Source of the DNA: Vibrio penaeicida | GTDB lineage: Bacteria; Pseudomonadota; Gammaproteobacteria; Enterobacterales; Vibrionaceae | DNA: 64,000 bases | NCBI RefSeq assembly: GCF_019977755.1 | Contig: NZ_AP025144.1 | Span: forward strand, 372,001-436,000 | Reading direction: 5' to 3' | In this document: positions 8,804-18,898 of the stretch, one piece after another | Layout of the letters: each line of letters begins with the position of its first letter | Position numbering within the stretch: the stretch's first letter is position 1 | The notes under the pieces: generated by a model | Seen by the model: only the letters and a program-made list of their open reading frames with translations | Database searches by the model: none | Told to the model about the DNA's origin: nothing | Made by a program: the position numbers and the translations under genes

Positions 8804-10654
8804 TTACTTTGCATATACAGACATTTGTTGAAGCAATTTTGTCAATTCACGGTTTGGCATAGTACGTTCAGATTTTTTGTTGAGCTTTAGGTCTGTGATT
8901 TCCGTATAGCCACCCGGTCGATTGACGATAATTTCATTTCCACCCACAATTCCATAATCCATGTAACTGCCGACAATAACCCAGTTTTCTTGTCTGTTCG
9001 TGGTGAACAAATCTTCCCCAACACTATAATCACGAACATCGTTCGACACGCTTAATGGCTGCTTCATTAATGTTGGGGCTACATCTAGGTGACTGGTTCT
9101 GGTGTGAATAATATCGGCTTCTTTTTCAGGGTGATATAAGTAGAACGGAACATGAACCTGAGCGGGAGCGTAGTTGCTGCCGTGTCCCCAATAGTTCTTT
9201 TTGTAATCGTTAAATTCTTCACCGTGATCAGACGTAATAACGATGATGGTATTTTCCAATTCACCTGATGCTTCCAACTCGTCCAATATTTCACCGACCA
9301 ATTTGTCGATGTAGTACAGCGAGTTTCTATAGCGGTTACGGTACTCTGTTGGGTCGAAGTCATTGTTTAATTTAACGTGATCGACGCGATCCCAATAAGG
9401 CGTAAAAGGGGTCTCCATCTCTGCTGGAAAAGAAGTCCCGTGTGCGGCATCGTAAAACATGAATCCAAAGTAAGGCTTGTTTGGATTGCGTTTTTCCAAG
9501 AACTGTAAGAAGTCGTCCGTGATTTTACGATCGCGCTCTGCTGGTGTATTGCCTGGAGTTGTAACGGTTAAATCTTTAACGCCAGCAAATACCGTGCGAT
9601 CGAATGGTGGGCTATGTAAAGGCGCAGATCCGTGGATGGACATTTCGTAATTCTGTGAGTGCAAGGTCTCCATTAACACGGGTTGCTGCTGGCTGGATCG
9701 AACCGCATCCCAATAGGTGGAGGGGATGCCATAGAATAAACTGAATATCCCCATTTGGGTCGAGTTGCCACCACTAAGGTGTTCTTTAAACACTAAGCTT
9801 CGCTGGCCAAACTTTTCAATATTTGGAGTTACCTGCACATTGGCATCATCAAAACGCCATGCATCCAATACAATCATCAAGATATTGGGTGTTTTTGCGT
9901 TTTCAGCTTGCCGAATGGGTTTCAACGGGTAGTTCAAGTTTGTTACTTTCTGGTGAGAAATTTTAGTATGAGCATCGCGTCCTGCTTGTTGCTCTACCCA
10001 GCCGTTATCCTCAAGGTAATCATTTGCGGTTAATGGTAAATAAAGCGGCCAGTGATGGCTGTAACTCGGTATCACTTGATCGAAATTGGCGTATTTCCAA
10101 GCATGAGTAAATTGGCTGAATACCAAGCAACTAAACCAAACCGAAATTCCAAGTAACAAGTAGCGTTTCTTTGTTTCGATCCAACGGTTTGCTAAGACAA
10201 TAGTCATGATAATAGCGTTGATCAGGCCAAAAGAGACCACCCCACCAACGAGTAAAGTAAACCATGACACATCAATGATTTGGTCTCCACCTTGAATCAG
10301 CAACTCAAAAACAAAGCCATTTAGATGAAAGCGATATTGGTTATACACCTGGGTATCGACAGCAACCAGTATTGCAGTGACGATGAAAGGTAACACGGCT
10401 ATGCATCTAAAGAGCCGTGTTGGCAGCCAGATTAGTATTAGAGAAGGAAGCGAGCACAGCAACGCCATCAGGCCAAACAGCCCAATTTGGGTAGAAAAAA
10501 TGTAAGGGTAGGATAGCCAGCTACCTTCTGGAATATCCATCCAGCTTACATAAGGGATGCCTATCGCTGATAATAAAACAGCGTTCAATATTAAGAGGCA
10601 AAAAATCCACCGCGAGTTAAAGCGAAGATTCTCGCGAAGTTTAGAAAATGACAT
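8804..10654 (-). CDS. YejM/PbgA-like inner-membrane protein with sulfatase-fold domain
   Basis: The 616-residue protein has five hydrophobic segments in its first 200 residues (the DUF3413-type membrane domain) and a periplasmic alkaline-phosphatase/sulfatase domain beginning at TPNILMIVLDAWR. The metal-site motifs IITSDHGEEF and GHGSNYAPAQVHVPF and the nucleophile region GGNSTQMG are present. The architecture is that of E. coli YejM (PbgA/LapC), which controls LPS synthesis, but the yejL partner is not adjacent, so it may be a paralogue. The start at 10654 (MSFSKLRENL) is chosen; a TTG at 10708 would add 18 residues. It is a lone gene between nsrR and rnr. Confidence 0.85.
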   Translation of the reverse strand: MSFSKLRENLRFNSRWIFCLLILNAVLLSAIGIPYVSWMDIPEGSWLSYPYIFSTQIGLFGLMALLCSLPSLILIWLPTRLFRCIAVLPFIVTAILVAVDTQVYNQYRFHLNGFVFELLIQGGDQIIDVSWFTLLVGGVVSFGLINAIIMTIVLANRWIETKKRYLLLGISVWFSCLVFSQFTHAWKYANFDQVIPSYSHHWPLYLPLTANDYLEDNGWVEQQAGRDAHTKISHQKVTNLNYPLKPIRQAENAKTPNILMIVLDAWRFDDANVQVTPNIEKFGQRSLVFKEHLSGGNSTQMGIFSLFYGIPSTYWDAVRSSQQQPVLMETLHSQNYEMSIHGSAPLHSPPFDRTVFAGVKDLTVTTPGNTPAERDRKITDDFLQFLEKRNPNKPYFGFMFYDAAHGTSFPAEMETPFTPYWDRVDHVKLNNDFDPTEYRNRYRNSLYYIDKLVGEILDELEASGELENTIIVITSDHGEEFNDYKKNYWGHGSNYAPAQVHVPFYLYHPEKEADIIHTRTSHLDVAPTLMKQPLSVSNDVRDYSVGEDLFTTNRQENWVIVGSYMDYGIVGGNEIIVNRPGGYTEITDLKLNKKSERTMPNRELTKLLQQMSVYAK

Positions 10655-10930
10655 AAATATTATTGGACGAACAAAGAGAGTCGCGCATCTTACAAAAGAA
10701 CCATACAAAGTTTCAAGCAGGTATTTGCTTTGTTTATATATTGCCTAACTTTTGTTTAGCTGAATATATGTGCCGCTGAATTGTCACAAATTGACCAATA
10801 TGACGGATAACTGACTTGTAGTGGATTGCTCGTACGTGGCGATATATTTCCTGAGAAAGCGGTGTGCGCTGTCGGTAACCGTCAGATTTAGATATACTTA
10901 AGATCTATCCAATCTATAGCAGGCCTGCTT

Positions 10931-13390
10931 ATGTCTCAAAACACTCCTATTGATCCTTTTGCTGAGCGCGAATCCGGTAAATATGAAAACCCGATTCCTA
11001 GCCGGGAGTTCATTATTGAATTCCTGACTCAGGCAAATGTGCCGATGAATCGAAACGATTTATTTGATGCACTGGAGCTGAAAGGGGAAGAGCAGTATGA
11101 AGGGCTTCGTCGACGTTTACGTGCGATGGAGCGTGATGGGCAGTTGGTATTTACTCGCCGTCAATGTTACGTATTGCCAGAAAAACTTGAGCTGGCTAAA
11201 GGGCATGTGATTGGACACAAAGACGGATTTGGATGGGTAAGACCAGAAGGTAGCAAAGGAAGAGATAATGATATTTTGCTGCCTCATCATCAGATGAAAA
11301 CCATCATCCATGGTGATTACGTATTGGTACAGCCGACGGGGACAGATAAGCGCGGTCGTAAAGAAGGGCGCCTTGTTCGGATATTGGAAGAGCGCAAGAC
11401 CCAAATTGTTGGGCGTTACTTTATGGAGCACGAGTACTCGTATGTGGTGCCTGATGATTCCCGAATCAGCCAAGATATCCTTATTCCTAAAGAGCACCGT
11501 TGTAGAGCTCGGATGGGAAATGTTGTCGTTATCGAAATTACAAGCCGTGCAAGCCGCTCTCGAGGTATGACAGGAAAAATATTGGAAGTGCTTGGTGAAA
11601 ATATGGCACCAGGTATGGAAACTCAAATTGCCATTCGGACCCATCAAATTCCTGATGTTTGGCCGGAAGAGGTCGACAAACAAATTGCCGACCTAACGGA
11701 ACACGTCCCAGAAGAAGCAAAGAAAGGGCGAGTCGATTTACGTGAATTGCCATTGGTCACTATAGATGGAGAGGACGCTCGAGATTTCGATGATGCTGTT
11801 TACTGCGAAGCGAAGCGAAGCGGCGGTTGGCGTCTTTGGGTGGCGATTGCAGATGTGAGCTATTATGTTCGACCGAATACAGCTCTGGATAAAGAAGCCA
11901 TCAATCGAGGTAACTCCGTTTATTTTCCGTCGCAGGTTGTTCCTATGCTCCCTGAGGTGCTGTCTAACGGGCTGTGCTCCTTAAACCCGCAAGTTGATCG
12001 TTTGTGCATGGTATGCGAAATGACGATTTCTGCTTCAGGGAAGTTATCTGGATACAAGCACTACGAAGCCGTCATGAATTCTCATGCTCGCCTAACGTAC
12101 AACAAAGTTGGTGCTATCTTGGATGGAGATGAAGAACTCCGCGAACGTTACCAACCACTGGTTTCGCATCTAGAAGAGCTTCATAAAATGTATGGCGTTC
12201 TGAAGCAAGCTCGTGATAGTCGTGGCGCCATTGAATTTGAAACAGTAGAAGCTAAGTTTATCTTCAACCCGGACCGTAAGATTGATCGCATTGAGCCAGT
12301 GGTTCGGAATGACGCGCATAAGATCATCGAAGAATGCATGATTTTAGCCAATATTGCCTCGGCATCTTTGGTTGAAAAAGCAAAAGAGCCTTCGCTGTAT
12401 CGTATCCACGAAACTCCTGGAGAAGAGCGCCTGCAAGGTTTTCGAGATTTCCTTGGTGAGCTTGGGCTTAACCTAACGGGTGGCTTAGAACCTTCTCCTA
12501 CAGATTACGCCAGCCTGATGAAACAAATCGGTGAGCGTCAGGATAAAGAGCTTATTCAAACCATGCTGCTCCGTTCAATGAAGCAAGCGGTTTACAATGC
12601 TGACAATGCGGGTCACTTTGGACTGGCACTAAAACGATACGCGCACTTTACATCGCCTATTCGTCGCTACCCCGATCTGTTACTGCATCGTGCTATTAAG
12701 TACCTGATTGCCAAGGAAGAAGGTCGCAATACCGATCGCTGGACCCCAACTGGTGGTTTCCATTACTCCTTTGATGATATGGATGTGTATGGTGAGCAGT
12801 GCTCCATGACCGAACGTCGTGCTGATGATGCCACGCGTGACGTGTCAGATTGGCTGAAATGTGAATACATGCAAGATCATGTCGGTGAAGAGTTGGATGG
12901 CGTGATTGCCAATGTTACGGGCTTTGGTTTTTTTGTACGTCTAACTGAGCTTCACATTGATGGTCTTGTGCATATCTCTTCCCTTGCAAATGATTACTAT
13001 CAATTTGATCCGATTGGTCAAAGGCTTATTGGTGAAAGCTTCGGTAATATCTATCGTTTAGGCGATGCTGTAAAAGTAAAAGTGTTGTCGGTGAATTTAG
13101 ACGATCGTCAAATTGACTTTGAATTGGTCGAAACAAGCCGTAAGCTACGCGGAAAAGGCAAAACAGCCAAGAAGCGTGCGGCGCAGTCTGATAAAAAAGC
13201 GCACAGTAAAAAGAAGGCAACAGTAAAATCGAGAAAGCCGGGTGCAAAAGCGAAAGCGATGGTTGAACCAACTAAGCGTCCCGATGGTTCGAAAGAGCCT
13301 TCCTCTGCGAAAAAGAAGAGTAAATCTGAAAAAGCGCGCAAGAAGAAGTCCCGAGCGAAAAATCGAAAGTCTCAGGGAAAACAGAAATAA
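10931..13390 (+). CDS. rnr: ribonuclease R
   Basis: RNase R is a processive 3'-to-5' exoribonuclease that degrades structured RNA. The 819-residue protein has an N-terminal winged-helix (about residues 20-90), two cold-shock domains, the RNB catalytic domain with the metal-binding [15 protein letters not shown] block and [15 protein letters not shown], an S1 domain ([17 protein letters not shown]), and a lysine-rich C-terminal tail of about 80 residues. In E. coli it is in the order nsrR-rnr-rlmB. rlmB follows after 17 bases. Confidence 0.97.
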   Translation: MSQNTPIDPFAERESGKYENPIPSREFIIEFLTQANVPMNRNDLFDALELKGEEQYEGLRRRLRAMERDGQLVFTRRQCYVLPEKLELAKGHVIGHKDGFGWVRPEGSKGRDNDILLPHHQMKTIIHGDYVLVQPTGTDKRGRKEGRLVRILEERKTQIVGRYFMEHEYSYVVPDDSRISQDILIPKEHRCRARMGNVVVIEITSRASRSRGMTGKILEVLGENMAPGMETQIAIRTHQIPDVWPEEVDKQIADLTEHVPEEAKKGRVDLRELPLVTIDGEDARDFDDAVYCEAKRSGGWRLWVAIADVSYYVRPNTALDKEAINRGNSVYFPSQVVPMLPEVLSNGLCSLNPQVDRLCMVCEMTISASGKLSGYKHYEAVMNSHARLTYNKVGAILDGDEELRERYQPLVSHLEELHKMYGVLKQARDSRGAIEFETVEAKFIFNPDRKIDRIEPVVRNDAHKIIEECMILANIASASLVEKAKEPSLYRIHETPGEERLQGFRDFLGELGLNLTGGLEPSPTDYASLMKQIGERQDKELIQTMLLRSMKQAVYNADNAGHFGLALKRYAHFTSPIRRYPDLLLHRAIKYLIAKEEGRNTDRWTPTGGFHYSFDDMDVYGEQCSMTERRADDATRDVSDWLKCEYMQDHVGEELDGVIANVTGFGFFVRLTELHIDGLVHISSLANDYYQFDPIGQRLIGESFGNIYRLGDAVKVKVLSVNLDDRQIDFELVETSRKLRGKGKTAKKRAAQSDKKAHSKKKATVKSRKPGAKAKAMVEPTKRPDGSKEPSSAKKKSKSEKARKKKSRAKNRKSQGKQK

Positions 13391-13407
13391 TCTGAACAGG
13401 TCAGGTA

Positions 13408-14145
13408 ATGAGTAACGAATTTATTTATGGCATTCATGCCGTAAAAGCGGTGCTGGAAAAAGATCCGGTGCGCTTTATTGAGGCATACGTTTTAAAAGGT
13501 CGTCAAGACGAGCGACTGCTGCCGTTGCTGAATGAATTGCAAAATGTTGGAGTATCCATTCAGCAAATGGGCAGAAAAGCGTTGGATGACAAAGCCAGTG
13601 GTGCAAGCCATCAAGGTATCATTGCACGTGTTAAACCCGCTAAGCAATGGAATGAAAATGACTTAGATGGAATCTTAGCTCAACACGAACAGCCGCTTTT
13701 ATTGGTATTAGATGGCGTAACAGACCCACATAACCTGGGTGCTTGTTTAAGGAATGCCGATGCGGCTGGTGTTGCCGCTGTTATCGTTCCTAAGGATCGT
13801 TCATCTCCTTTAACGGCAACGGTAAGTAAGGTCGCATGTGGCGCAGCAGAGACGGTACCGTTAGTGCGAGTCACCAATCTCGCTCGAACCATGCGCGCGT
13901 TGCAAGAACAAGGTGTTTGGTTTGTGGGGACGGCAGGTGAAGCCACTCACGACATTTATCAAGCGAAGCTTTCTGGTCCATTGGCGGTTGTTATGGGGGC
14001 AGAAGGTGATGGTATGCGACGTTTGACGCGTGAAACGTGTGATGACTTGATTAAGATCCCGATGGCTGGAAGTGTGTCTAGCCTGAATGTTTCAGTAGCT
14101 TCTGGAATTTGCTTGTTTGAAGCGGTAAGGCAACGCTCTCTTTAG
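13408..14145 (+). CDS. rlmB: 23S rRNA (guanosine-2'-O)-methyltransferase RlmB
   Basis: RlmB methylates the 2'-O of G2251 in the 23S rRNA peptidyl-transferase P loop. The 245-residue SPOUT-family protein shows an N-terminal substrate-binding domain ([13 protein letters not shown]) and the knotted domain with motif 1 [17 protein letters not shown], motif 2 [12 protein letters not shown] and motif 3 [15 protein letters not shown]. It is probably co-transcribed with rnr (17-base gap) and ends before a bidirectional terminator shared with crp. Confidence 0.96.
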   Translation: MSNEFIYGIHAVKAVLEKDPVRFIEAYVLKGRQDERLLPLLNELQNVGVSIQQMGRKALDDKASGASHQGIIARVKPAKQWNENDLDGILAQHEQPLLLVLDGVTDPHNLGACLRNADAAGVAAVIVPKDRSSPLTATVSKVACGAAETVPLVRVTNLARTMRALQEQGVWFVGTAGEATHDIYQAKLSGPLAVVMGAEGDGMRRLTRETCDDLIKIPMAGSVSSLNVSVASGICLFEAVRQRSL

Positions 14146-14182
14146 AGCTTGTTGCCCTCTTCATCAGAGATAAGCAAAAGAA

Positions 14183-14218
14183 ATAAAAAACCACCAACGA
14201 TGTTGGTGGTTTTTTTTA
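14183..14218. terminator. bidirectional terminator between rlmB and crp
   Basis: The inverted repeat ACCACCAAC/GTTGGTGGT has an A-rich run before it and eight T after it, so it can end transcription from either side of this convergent pair. Confidence 0.9.
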
Positions 14219-14242
14219 TTCTTAATCGAAACGCTTTCTTTA

Positions 14243-14875
14243 TTAACGCGTTCCGTATACCACGATAGTTTTACCGTGTGCTGAAATCAGGTTTTGCTCT
14301 TCCAGCATCTTCAAGATACGACCAACGGTTTCACGTGAACAGCCAACAATCTGACCAATTTCCTGGCGTGTAATCTTGATTTGCATGCCATCTGGGTGCG
14401 TCATCGCATCTGGTTGTTTCGCTAAGTTCAGAAGTGTCTGAGCGATACGGCCAGTAACGTCTAGGAAAGCAAGATCGCCTACTTTTTGGCTAGTAGTTTG
14501 AAGACGGTTAGCCATTTGAGAAGAAAGGCGCATCAGAATATCAGGGTTAACTTGAATTAACTGACGGAACTTCTTAAACGAAATTTCTGCTACTTCACAT
14601 GGTGTTTTTGCACGTACCCAAGCGGTACGTTCTTGGTCTTCTTCAAATAGACCAAGTTCACCAATGAAATCGCCTTGGTTGAGGTAAGACAAGATCATCT
14701 CTTTGCCTTCTTCATCCTTGATAAGCACGGCAACAGAACCTTTCACGATGTAGTACAGGGTCTCTGCCTTTTCACCCGCATGAATCAGAGTACTCTTAGA
14801 AGGGTACTTGTGAATATGACAGTGTGAAAGGAACCACTCTAATGTTGGATCGGTTTGAGGTTTACCTAGAACCAT
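14243..14875 (-). CDS. crp: cAMP receptor protein Crp
   Basis: Crp is the global cAMP-dependent activator of catabolic genes. The 210-residue protein has the same length as E. coli Crp. The cyclic-nucleotide pocket is clear ([18 protein letters not shown], residues about 71-88), followed by the dimer helix and the recognition helix in the C-terminal HTH ([19 protein letters not shown]). The upstream 243 bases contain a candidate Crp site, consistent with autoregulation. E. coli has yhfA between crp and prkB; here prkB is the direct upstream neighbour. Confidence 0.98.
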   Translation of the reverse strand: MVLGKPQTDPTLEWFLSHCHIHKYPSKSTLIHAGEKAETLYYIVKGSVAVLIKDEEGKEMILSYLNQGDFIGELGLFEEDQERTAWVRAKTPCEVAEISFKKFRQLIQVNPDILMRLSSQMANRLQTTSQKVGDLAFLDVTGRIAQTLLNLAKQPDAMTHPDGMQIKITRQEIGQIVGCSRETVGRILKMLEEQNLISAHGKTIVVYGTR

Positions 14876-15069
14876 AATATCTTTCTTCCTCTGCAGGGTT
14901 TGCTCAGCAGCTTTCCGTATCGACTGAGCCAGATTGAACTGGTCATTTAGAATAGGGTGTTATAGTTGATGCTGCAAGCTATCATATGTTTCGGTTAGAA
15001 ATAGTATCCTTTTTCTGAAACGATTTCTTGACTTTGATCGGTACACGGCTGGGTTTATCTAAGCAAAAA

Positions 15070-15085
15070 TGTGCACATGATCACG
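15070..15085. promoter_or_regulatory. candidate Crp binding site upstream of crp
   Basis: TGTGC-N6-TCACG matches the Crp consensus TGTGA-N6-TCACA at 8 of 10 half-site bases. It lies about 195 bases upstream of the crp start and about 35 bases past the prkB stop. Crp autoregulation is known in enterobacteria. Confidence 0.4.
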
Positions 15086-15118
15086 CTATGGCAACTTTGC
15101 ATACTTTTCTTTTTATCA

Positions 15119-15988
15119 CTAGCCGATTTTACCGGTTTCGATGAGTTGTTGAAGTATCGGTTGGACGATCAGTTCCATGGCAAAACTCATCTTCCCGCCG
15201 GGTACAACAAGCGTGTTATGACGCGACATGAATGACCCTTGAATCATAGACAGTAGGTATGGATAGTCGACGTTTTTAATGCCGCGAAGTCGGATGACAA
15301 CAAAACTTTCATCTAAACTAGGGATGCCTTTTGCGGCAAGAGGATTAGAAGTATCTACAGTAGGGACACGCTGAAAGTTTATGTGTGTACGCGAAAATTG
15401 TGGCGTAATGTAGTTTAAATAGTCGTCCATCGAACGCACTATAGAGTCTGTAACCGCTTCTTTAGAGTGCCCTCTGTCGCGTGTGTCTCGCACAAACTTC
15501 TGGATCCATTCGAGGTTTACAATCGGTACCATGCCAATCAGTAGATCAACATGTTGGGATACATTGACATCGCCATCCATTACGCCGCCATGTAACCCCT
15601 CGTAGAATAGAACATCCGAGTTTTCAGGCAGTTGTTGCCACGGAGTAAATGTACCGGGCATTTGGTTGTAAGGTACCGCTTCATCAAATGAGTGTAAATA
15701 ACGCCTAACTTGTCCCGAACCTTTTTCACCGTAAGTTCGGAAAAACTGCTCCAATGCGGGGAAGTCGTTTGCTTGAGGACCAAAATAGCTTATATGTCGA
15801 CCTTGCTCTTTTGCTTTGCGAATTTCCACGTCCATCTCTGGGCGCGTAAATCGGTGAAAGCTATCTCCTTCGACTAACGCTGATTTGACATTCATCATAT
15901 TGAACATCTTGCGAAACGCTTCAGAAGTGGTGGTGGTTCCCGCGCCTGACGAGCCTGTAACGGCAATGATAGGGTGTTTTGCTGACAT
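15119..15988 (-). CDS. prkB: phosphoribulokinase-family protein PrkB
   Basis: A 289-residue P-loop kinase of the phosphoribulokinase/uridine kinase fold. The nucleotide loop is GSSGAGTTT (about residues 12-20), with family blocks VEGDSFHRFTRPEM and FYEGLHGG. The protein is the E. coli PrkB type found next to crp. No RuBisCO gene is in the window, so a role in carbon fixation is not indicated and the true substrate is unknown. It lies upstream of crp on the same strand. Confidence 0.9.
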   Translation of the reverse strand: MSAKHPIIAVTGSSGAGTTTTSEAFRKMFNMMNVKSALVEGDSFHRFTRPEMDVEIRKAKEQGRHISYFGPQANDFPALEQFFRTYGEKGSGQVRRYLHSFDEAVPYNQMPGTFTPWQQLPENSDVLFYEGLHGGVMDGDVNVSQHVDLLIGMVPIVNLEWIQKFVRDTRDRGHSKEAVTDSIVRSMDDYLNYITPQFSRTHINFQRVPTVDTSNPLAAKGIPSLDESFVVIRLRGIKNVDYPYLLSMIQGSFMSRHNTLVVPGGKMSFAMELIVQPILQQLIETGKIG

Positions 15989-16144
15989 GACTGTCCTTGT
16001 CTCTAGTTATCGTTATAGGGAATCAGTGTAGGGGAAGCGGTATAAATAATAAACACTGCCCTAATCACGTAATCGAATGAAACACCCATTAGGGGGCACT
16101 TTTACTTGAACTCAATGAATCGGAGCTTGAATCAACGCTTGATT

Positions 16145-16357
16145 TCAGCGACTGGGATGTACTTGTATATCAACCGTTTCATGAAGCTCAGAAAACACGA
16201 CAACCGCTTGACCACTTTGCAGTTGAGCACGCACATGGTCCACTTTTTCATTTAGGCTGATTTCACTGGCACCGTAATCAGTACCTTCTCTTAGTACGAA
16301 CTCTTTAATTAAATTCGTGAGTGTATCAGTCTCAATTTGTTCCCAAGGGACGATCAT
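16145..16357 (-). CDS. yheU: YheU family protein (UPF0270)
   Basis: A 70-residue protein beginning [29 protein letters not shown] in outline, which is typical of UPF0270 (E. coli YheU). It is rich in acidic residues and has no membrane segment. Function is unknown. It starts 15 bases after the yheT stop, so the two are probably co-transcribed, as in E. coli. Confidence 0.9.
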   Translation of the reverse strand: MIVPWEQIETDTLTNLIKEFVLREGTDYGASEISLNEKVDHVRAQLQSGQAVVVFSELHETVDIQVHPSR

Positions 16358-16372
16358 AAATACCTCAAAATT

Positions 16373-17389
16373 TTATGTCGTCGCAATCTTACCATTAATC
16401 GCACTCTGCGCGTTACAGGCTTCCTCTTTTAAGTAATGAGAAAAACGTTCTGGTAATGCTTCTTCTAACCAAAATGTTGGCTTAAAGAGGTGACCACTAA
16501 CAAATCCTACATGCCCGCCTTTAGGGAGCAAGTGGTACTTTACGTGTTTGGGAAGAGGCGTAGTTGGAATCACCGCTTCTGTCATGAAAGGATCGTCTTG
16601 TGCATGAATGATGTCCGTTGGAATCCGAATTCTTTTGAGCATCGGAAGCCCAGAACAGGTTTGATAATAATGGTGTGCATCCTCAAACCCATGTAAGCGA
16701 GAGGTAATGACGTCATCGAAATCAAACATGGAATCAATCTCGTTGACTTCTCTTTCTGTCAGGGGCAAGACTTTCTGAACTAAGGGCAGCTTAGCGACGG
16801 CATTCTCTTTGAGTGATGAAAGCAGGTAGCTTTGATACACTTTGGAAAAGCCTCGATTAATGCGCTGAGAACATGCCAATAAATCCAGTGGAGCGGACAC
16901 AACCGATGCCGCATTAAGCAGGGTGTTTTCCGTGTACTTTGCAAGGTAGTTGACCAGCATATTCCCCCCTAAGGAGACACCTACTGCTACTTTTACTTGC
17001 CGAGGAAAACGTTGCGTTAGGTGTTCGATGAAAAAGCGAGCGTCCTCTGTTTCACCCGAATGGTAGGCTCGAGGAAGTCGGTTAGGTTCACCACTGCAAC
17101 CACGAAAATGCATCATTACAGCTAACCACCCTTCTTTCGCAAATGCGTGCATCAATCCATTGGCATAAGGGCTATCAAAACTGCCTTCTAAACCATGAAA
17201 TAAAATAAATATGGGTTTGGAGGTGTTGGATGTAGGGACTTCACTCCACGCCAGATCAACAAAATCACCATCGGGTAGTTCAAGCCTTTCTCTTATTGGT
17301 TCAAACAACGGCTTACGTCGGATAAAGCGTGAGACTAACGTTTGAACGTGCGCATTGCCTAACCCAAATGCAGGTTTAAATGGGGTCAT
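16373..17389 (-). CDS. yheT: YheT-type alpha/beta hydrolase
   Basis: A 338-residue alpha/beta hydrolase of the AB-hydrolase YheT/EMB8 group. The oxyanion segment FILFHGLEGS and the nucleophile elbow GVSLGGNML (serine about residue 142) are clear, and the catalytic His is in LLPKGGHVGF near the end. Its natural substrate is not known. The start codon overlaps the stop of the upstream MocR-type gene by four bases, which suggests co-translation with that inserted gene. Confidence 0.9.
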   Translation of the reverse strand: MTPFKPAFGLGNAHVQTLVSRFIRRKPLFEPIRERLELPDGDFVDLAWSEVPTSNTSKPIFILFHGLEGSFDSPYANGLMHAFAKEGWLAVMMHFRGCSGEPNRLPRAYHSGETEDARFFIEHLTQRFPRQVKVAVGVSLGGNMLVNYLAKYTENTLLNAASVVSAPLDLLACSQRINRGFSKVYQSYLLSSLKENAVAKLPLVQKVLPLTEREVNEIDSMFDFDDVITSRLHGFEDAHHYYQTCSGLPMLKRIRIPTDIIHAQDDPFMTEAVIPTTPLPKHVKYHLLPKGGHVGFVSGHLFKPTFWLEEALPERFSHYLKEEACNAQSAINGKIATT

Positions 17390-18777
17390 AATGAAAAGTC
17401 CGAAATAGGGTTGCTGTGAAGTAATTCTGCCAGAACGTTAAGCCCTTGTTCCAATTGTTGATGAGTAACTGGTGAACTGAGTGATAAACGAATAGCTGGA
17501 GGAACGGCACCACCTGGAGGGACAAAAAGCTCCCCTGATTTGATAATGACTTTCCTTGAAGCCGCTTGTTGAACGAAATCACTTAATCGCCATTGCTCTG
17601 GAAGCGTTAACCACAAATGGAAACAATCTTTCTGGTAGCTAATATCGAACGAACCAAGGTATTGCTTTGCCAGCGCGAGCCTAACATCCATTTCTTTACG
17701 TATGGTGTCTATGACATGTTCGGCTTGGTTGGTTTGTATCATTTGGCATGTTAATGCGGTTAACAGTGGGCTGATCATCCAGCTATGGTTTTGCAATGTC
17801 ATACTCAATTGCTGATACAAATGATCAGGTGCCTGCACGAAACCTACACGCAGCCCCGGTGCTAAACACTTAGAAAAAGCACCAATATGGATAACTTGTT
17901 CTGGCATAGAGTTAACCAAAGGAGGGGGCGCTTGTTTTGGTAATAGACCGTTAACGTCGTCTTCAATAGCAATGACTTGGTATTGTTTACAGACGTCAAG
18001 AATGGCTTTACGTCTCTCCACACTCATTGTCGCGGTGGTTGGGTTTTGCAGAGTGGGTGTAAGGTAGATAAAGCGCGCTGACTGGTTCTGTTTGCATGCA
18101 GATTTTAAAGCGATAGGCGTAATGCCTTCTTCATCCATTTCTACGCCTTTTAAGGACAACTGGTTTTGCCGCGCCAAACTCAGTAGTCCTGGGTAGGTGA
18201 GTTTCTCACATAAAATGGTATCTCCCGCTCGCGTAAATGCGCTTAGTACCATCTGAATCGCGTGTTGTGCTCCGCTACTAAACAACAGCTTTTGAGCTTG
18301 CACATGAACCCCTTGGGTTTTCAGCCAGTTGGCTACGATCTTGCGATGTGAATCGATACCTGTAGGTTTTTGGTACAGCATAAATTGATTCAACGCTGCG
18401 TTATTGCGAGACAGAGAATTCATTGCTTCCGACAAAATACCGGCTCTATCCAGTAAAGGGGGAATGTTGTAGCCAAAATTACACTCTTCGGCTTCTTCCA
18501 CACTCTCTTCAAATACCCAACTGGCTTTCGAATTATCTTGAATATAGGTACCAGCACCCACGCGCGCTTCGACCAACCCGCGCCTTTCGGCTTCTGCATA
18601 GGCACGCGTAATGGTACCGACTGTAACCCCTAACTTATCCGCTAATGCCCTATGGGTTGGCAGTTTATCGTTAGCACGGATGATGCCTTCTTCTATTTGC
18701 AGAGCAATGGCATCCGCCACTTGATGATACAAAGGGGAGGATAGCGTTTTATCGACGATGATTGTTTCAATTGTCAT
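17386..18777 (-). CDS. MocR-type regulator (GntR HTH fused to aminotransferase domain)
   Basis: A 463-residue protein with an N-terminal GntR winged helix (about residues 10-80: LYHQVADAIALQIEEG, then LPTHRALADKLGVTVGTITRAY) and a fold-type I PLP aminotransferase-like domain (about 110-455). The PLP lysine is in HIGAFSKCLAPGLRVGF. MocR proteins bind PLP as a signal and control nearby transport or B6 genes; PdxR is one example. It is divergent from a LysE exporter, the likely target. The effector and target genes are inferred from position. Confidence 0.9.
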   Translation of the reverse strand: MTIETIIVDKTLSSPLYHQVADAIALQIEEGIIRANDKLPTHRALADKLGVTVGTITRAYAEAERRGLVEARVGAGTYIQDNSKASWVFEESVEEAEECNFGYNIPPLLDRAGILSEAMNSLSRNNAALNQFMLYQKPTGIDSHRKIVANWLKTQGVHVQAQKLLFSSGAQHAIQMVLSAFTRAGDTILCEKLTYPGLLSLARQNQLSLKGVEMDEEGITPIALKSACKQNQSARFIYLTPTLQNPTTATMSVERRKAILDVCKQYQVIAIEDDVNGLLPKQAPPPLVNSMPEQVIHIGAFSKCLAPGLRVGFVQAPDHLYQQLSMTLQNHSWMISPLLTALTCQMIQTNQAEHVIDTIRKEMDVRLALAKQYLGSFDISYQKDCFHLWLTLPEQWRLSDFVQQAASRKVIIKSGELFVPPGGAVPPAIRLSLSSPVTHQQLEQGLNVLAELLHSNPISDFSL

Positions 18778-18864
18778 GGTGACAATAAACCTTTTGCACT
18801 GAGATTATTCCATTGTTATGGTCAATATGTGCACACAATTTTAATTATTCAACTTAAATACCAA

Positions 18865-18880
18865 ATTGTATCGATACAAT
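18865..18880. promoter_or_regulatory. perfect palindrome in the MocR-LysE divergent region, candidate operator
   Basis: ATTGTATC-GATACAAT is a perfect 16-base palindrome, 18 bases before the lysE-type start. It is in the right place to control that promoter. Which regulator binds is not known; the adjacent MocR protein is the obvious candidate. Confidence 0.45.
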
Positions 18881-18898
18881 GTGAAGAGGAGCAAATTT

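Noticed and set aside
11117..11683. Minus-strand open frame of 188 codons inside rnr
   Set aside because: It is antisense to a well-conserved part of RNase R and has no recognisable motif.
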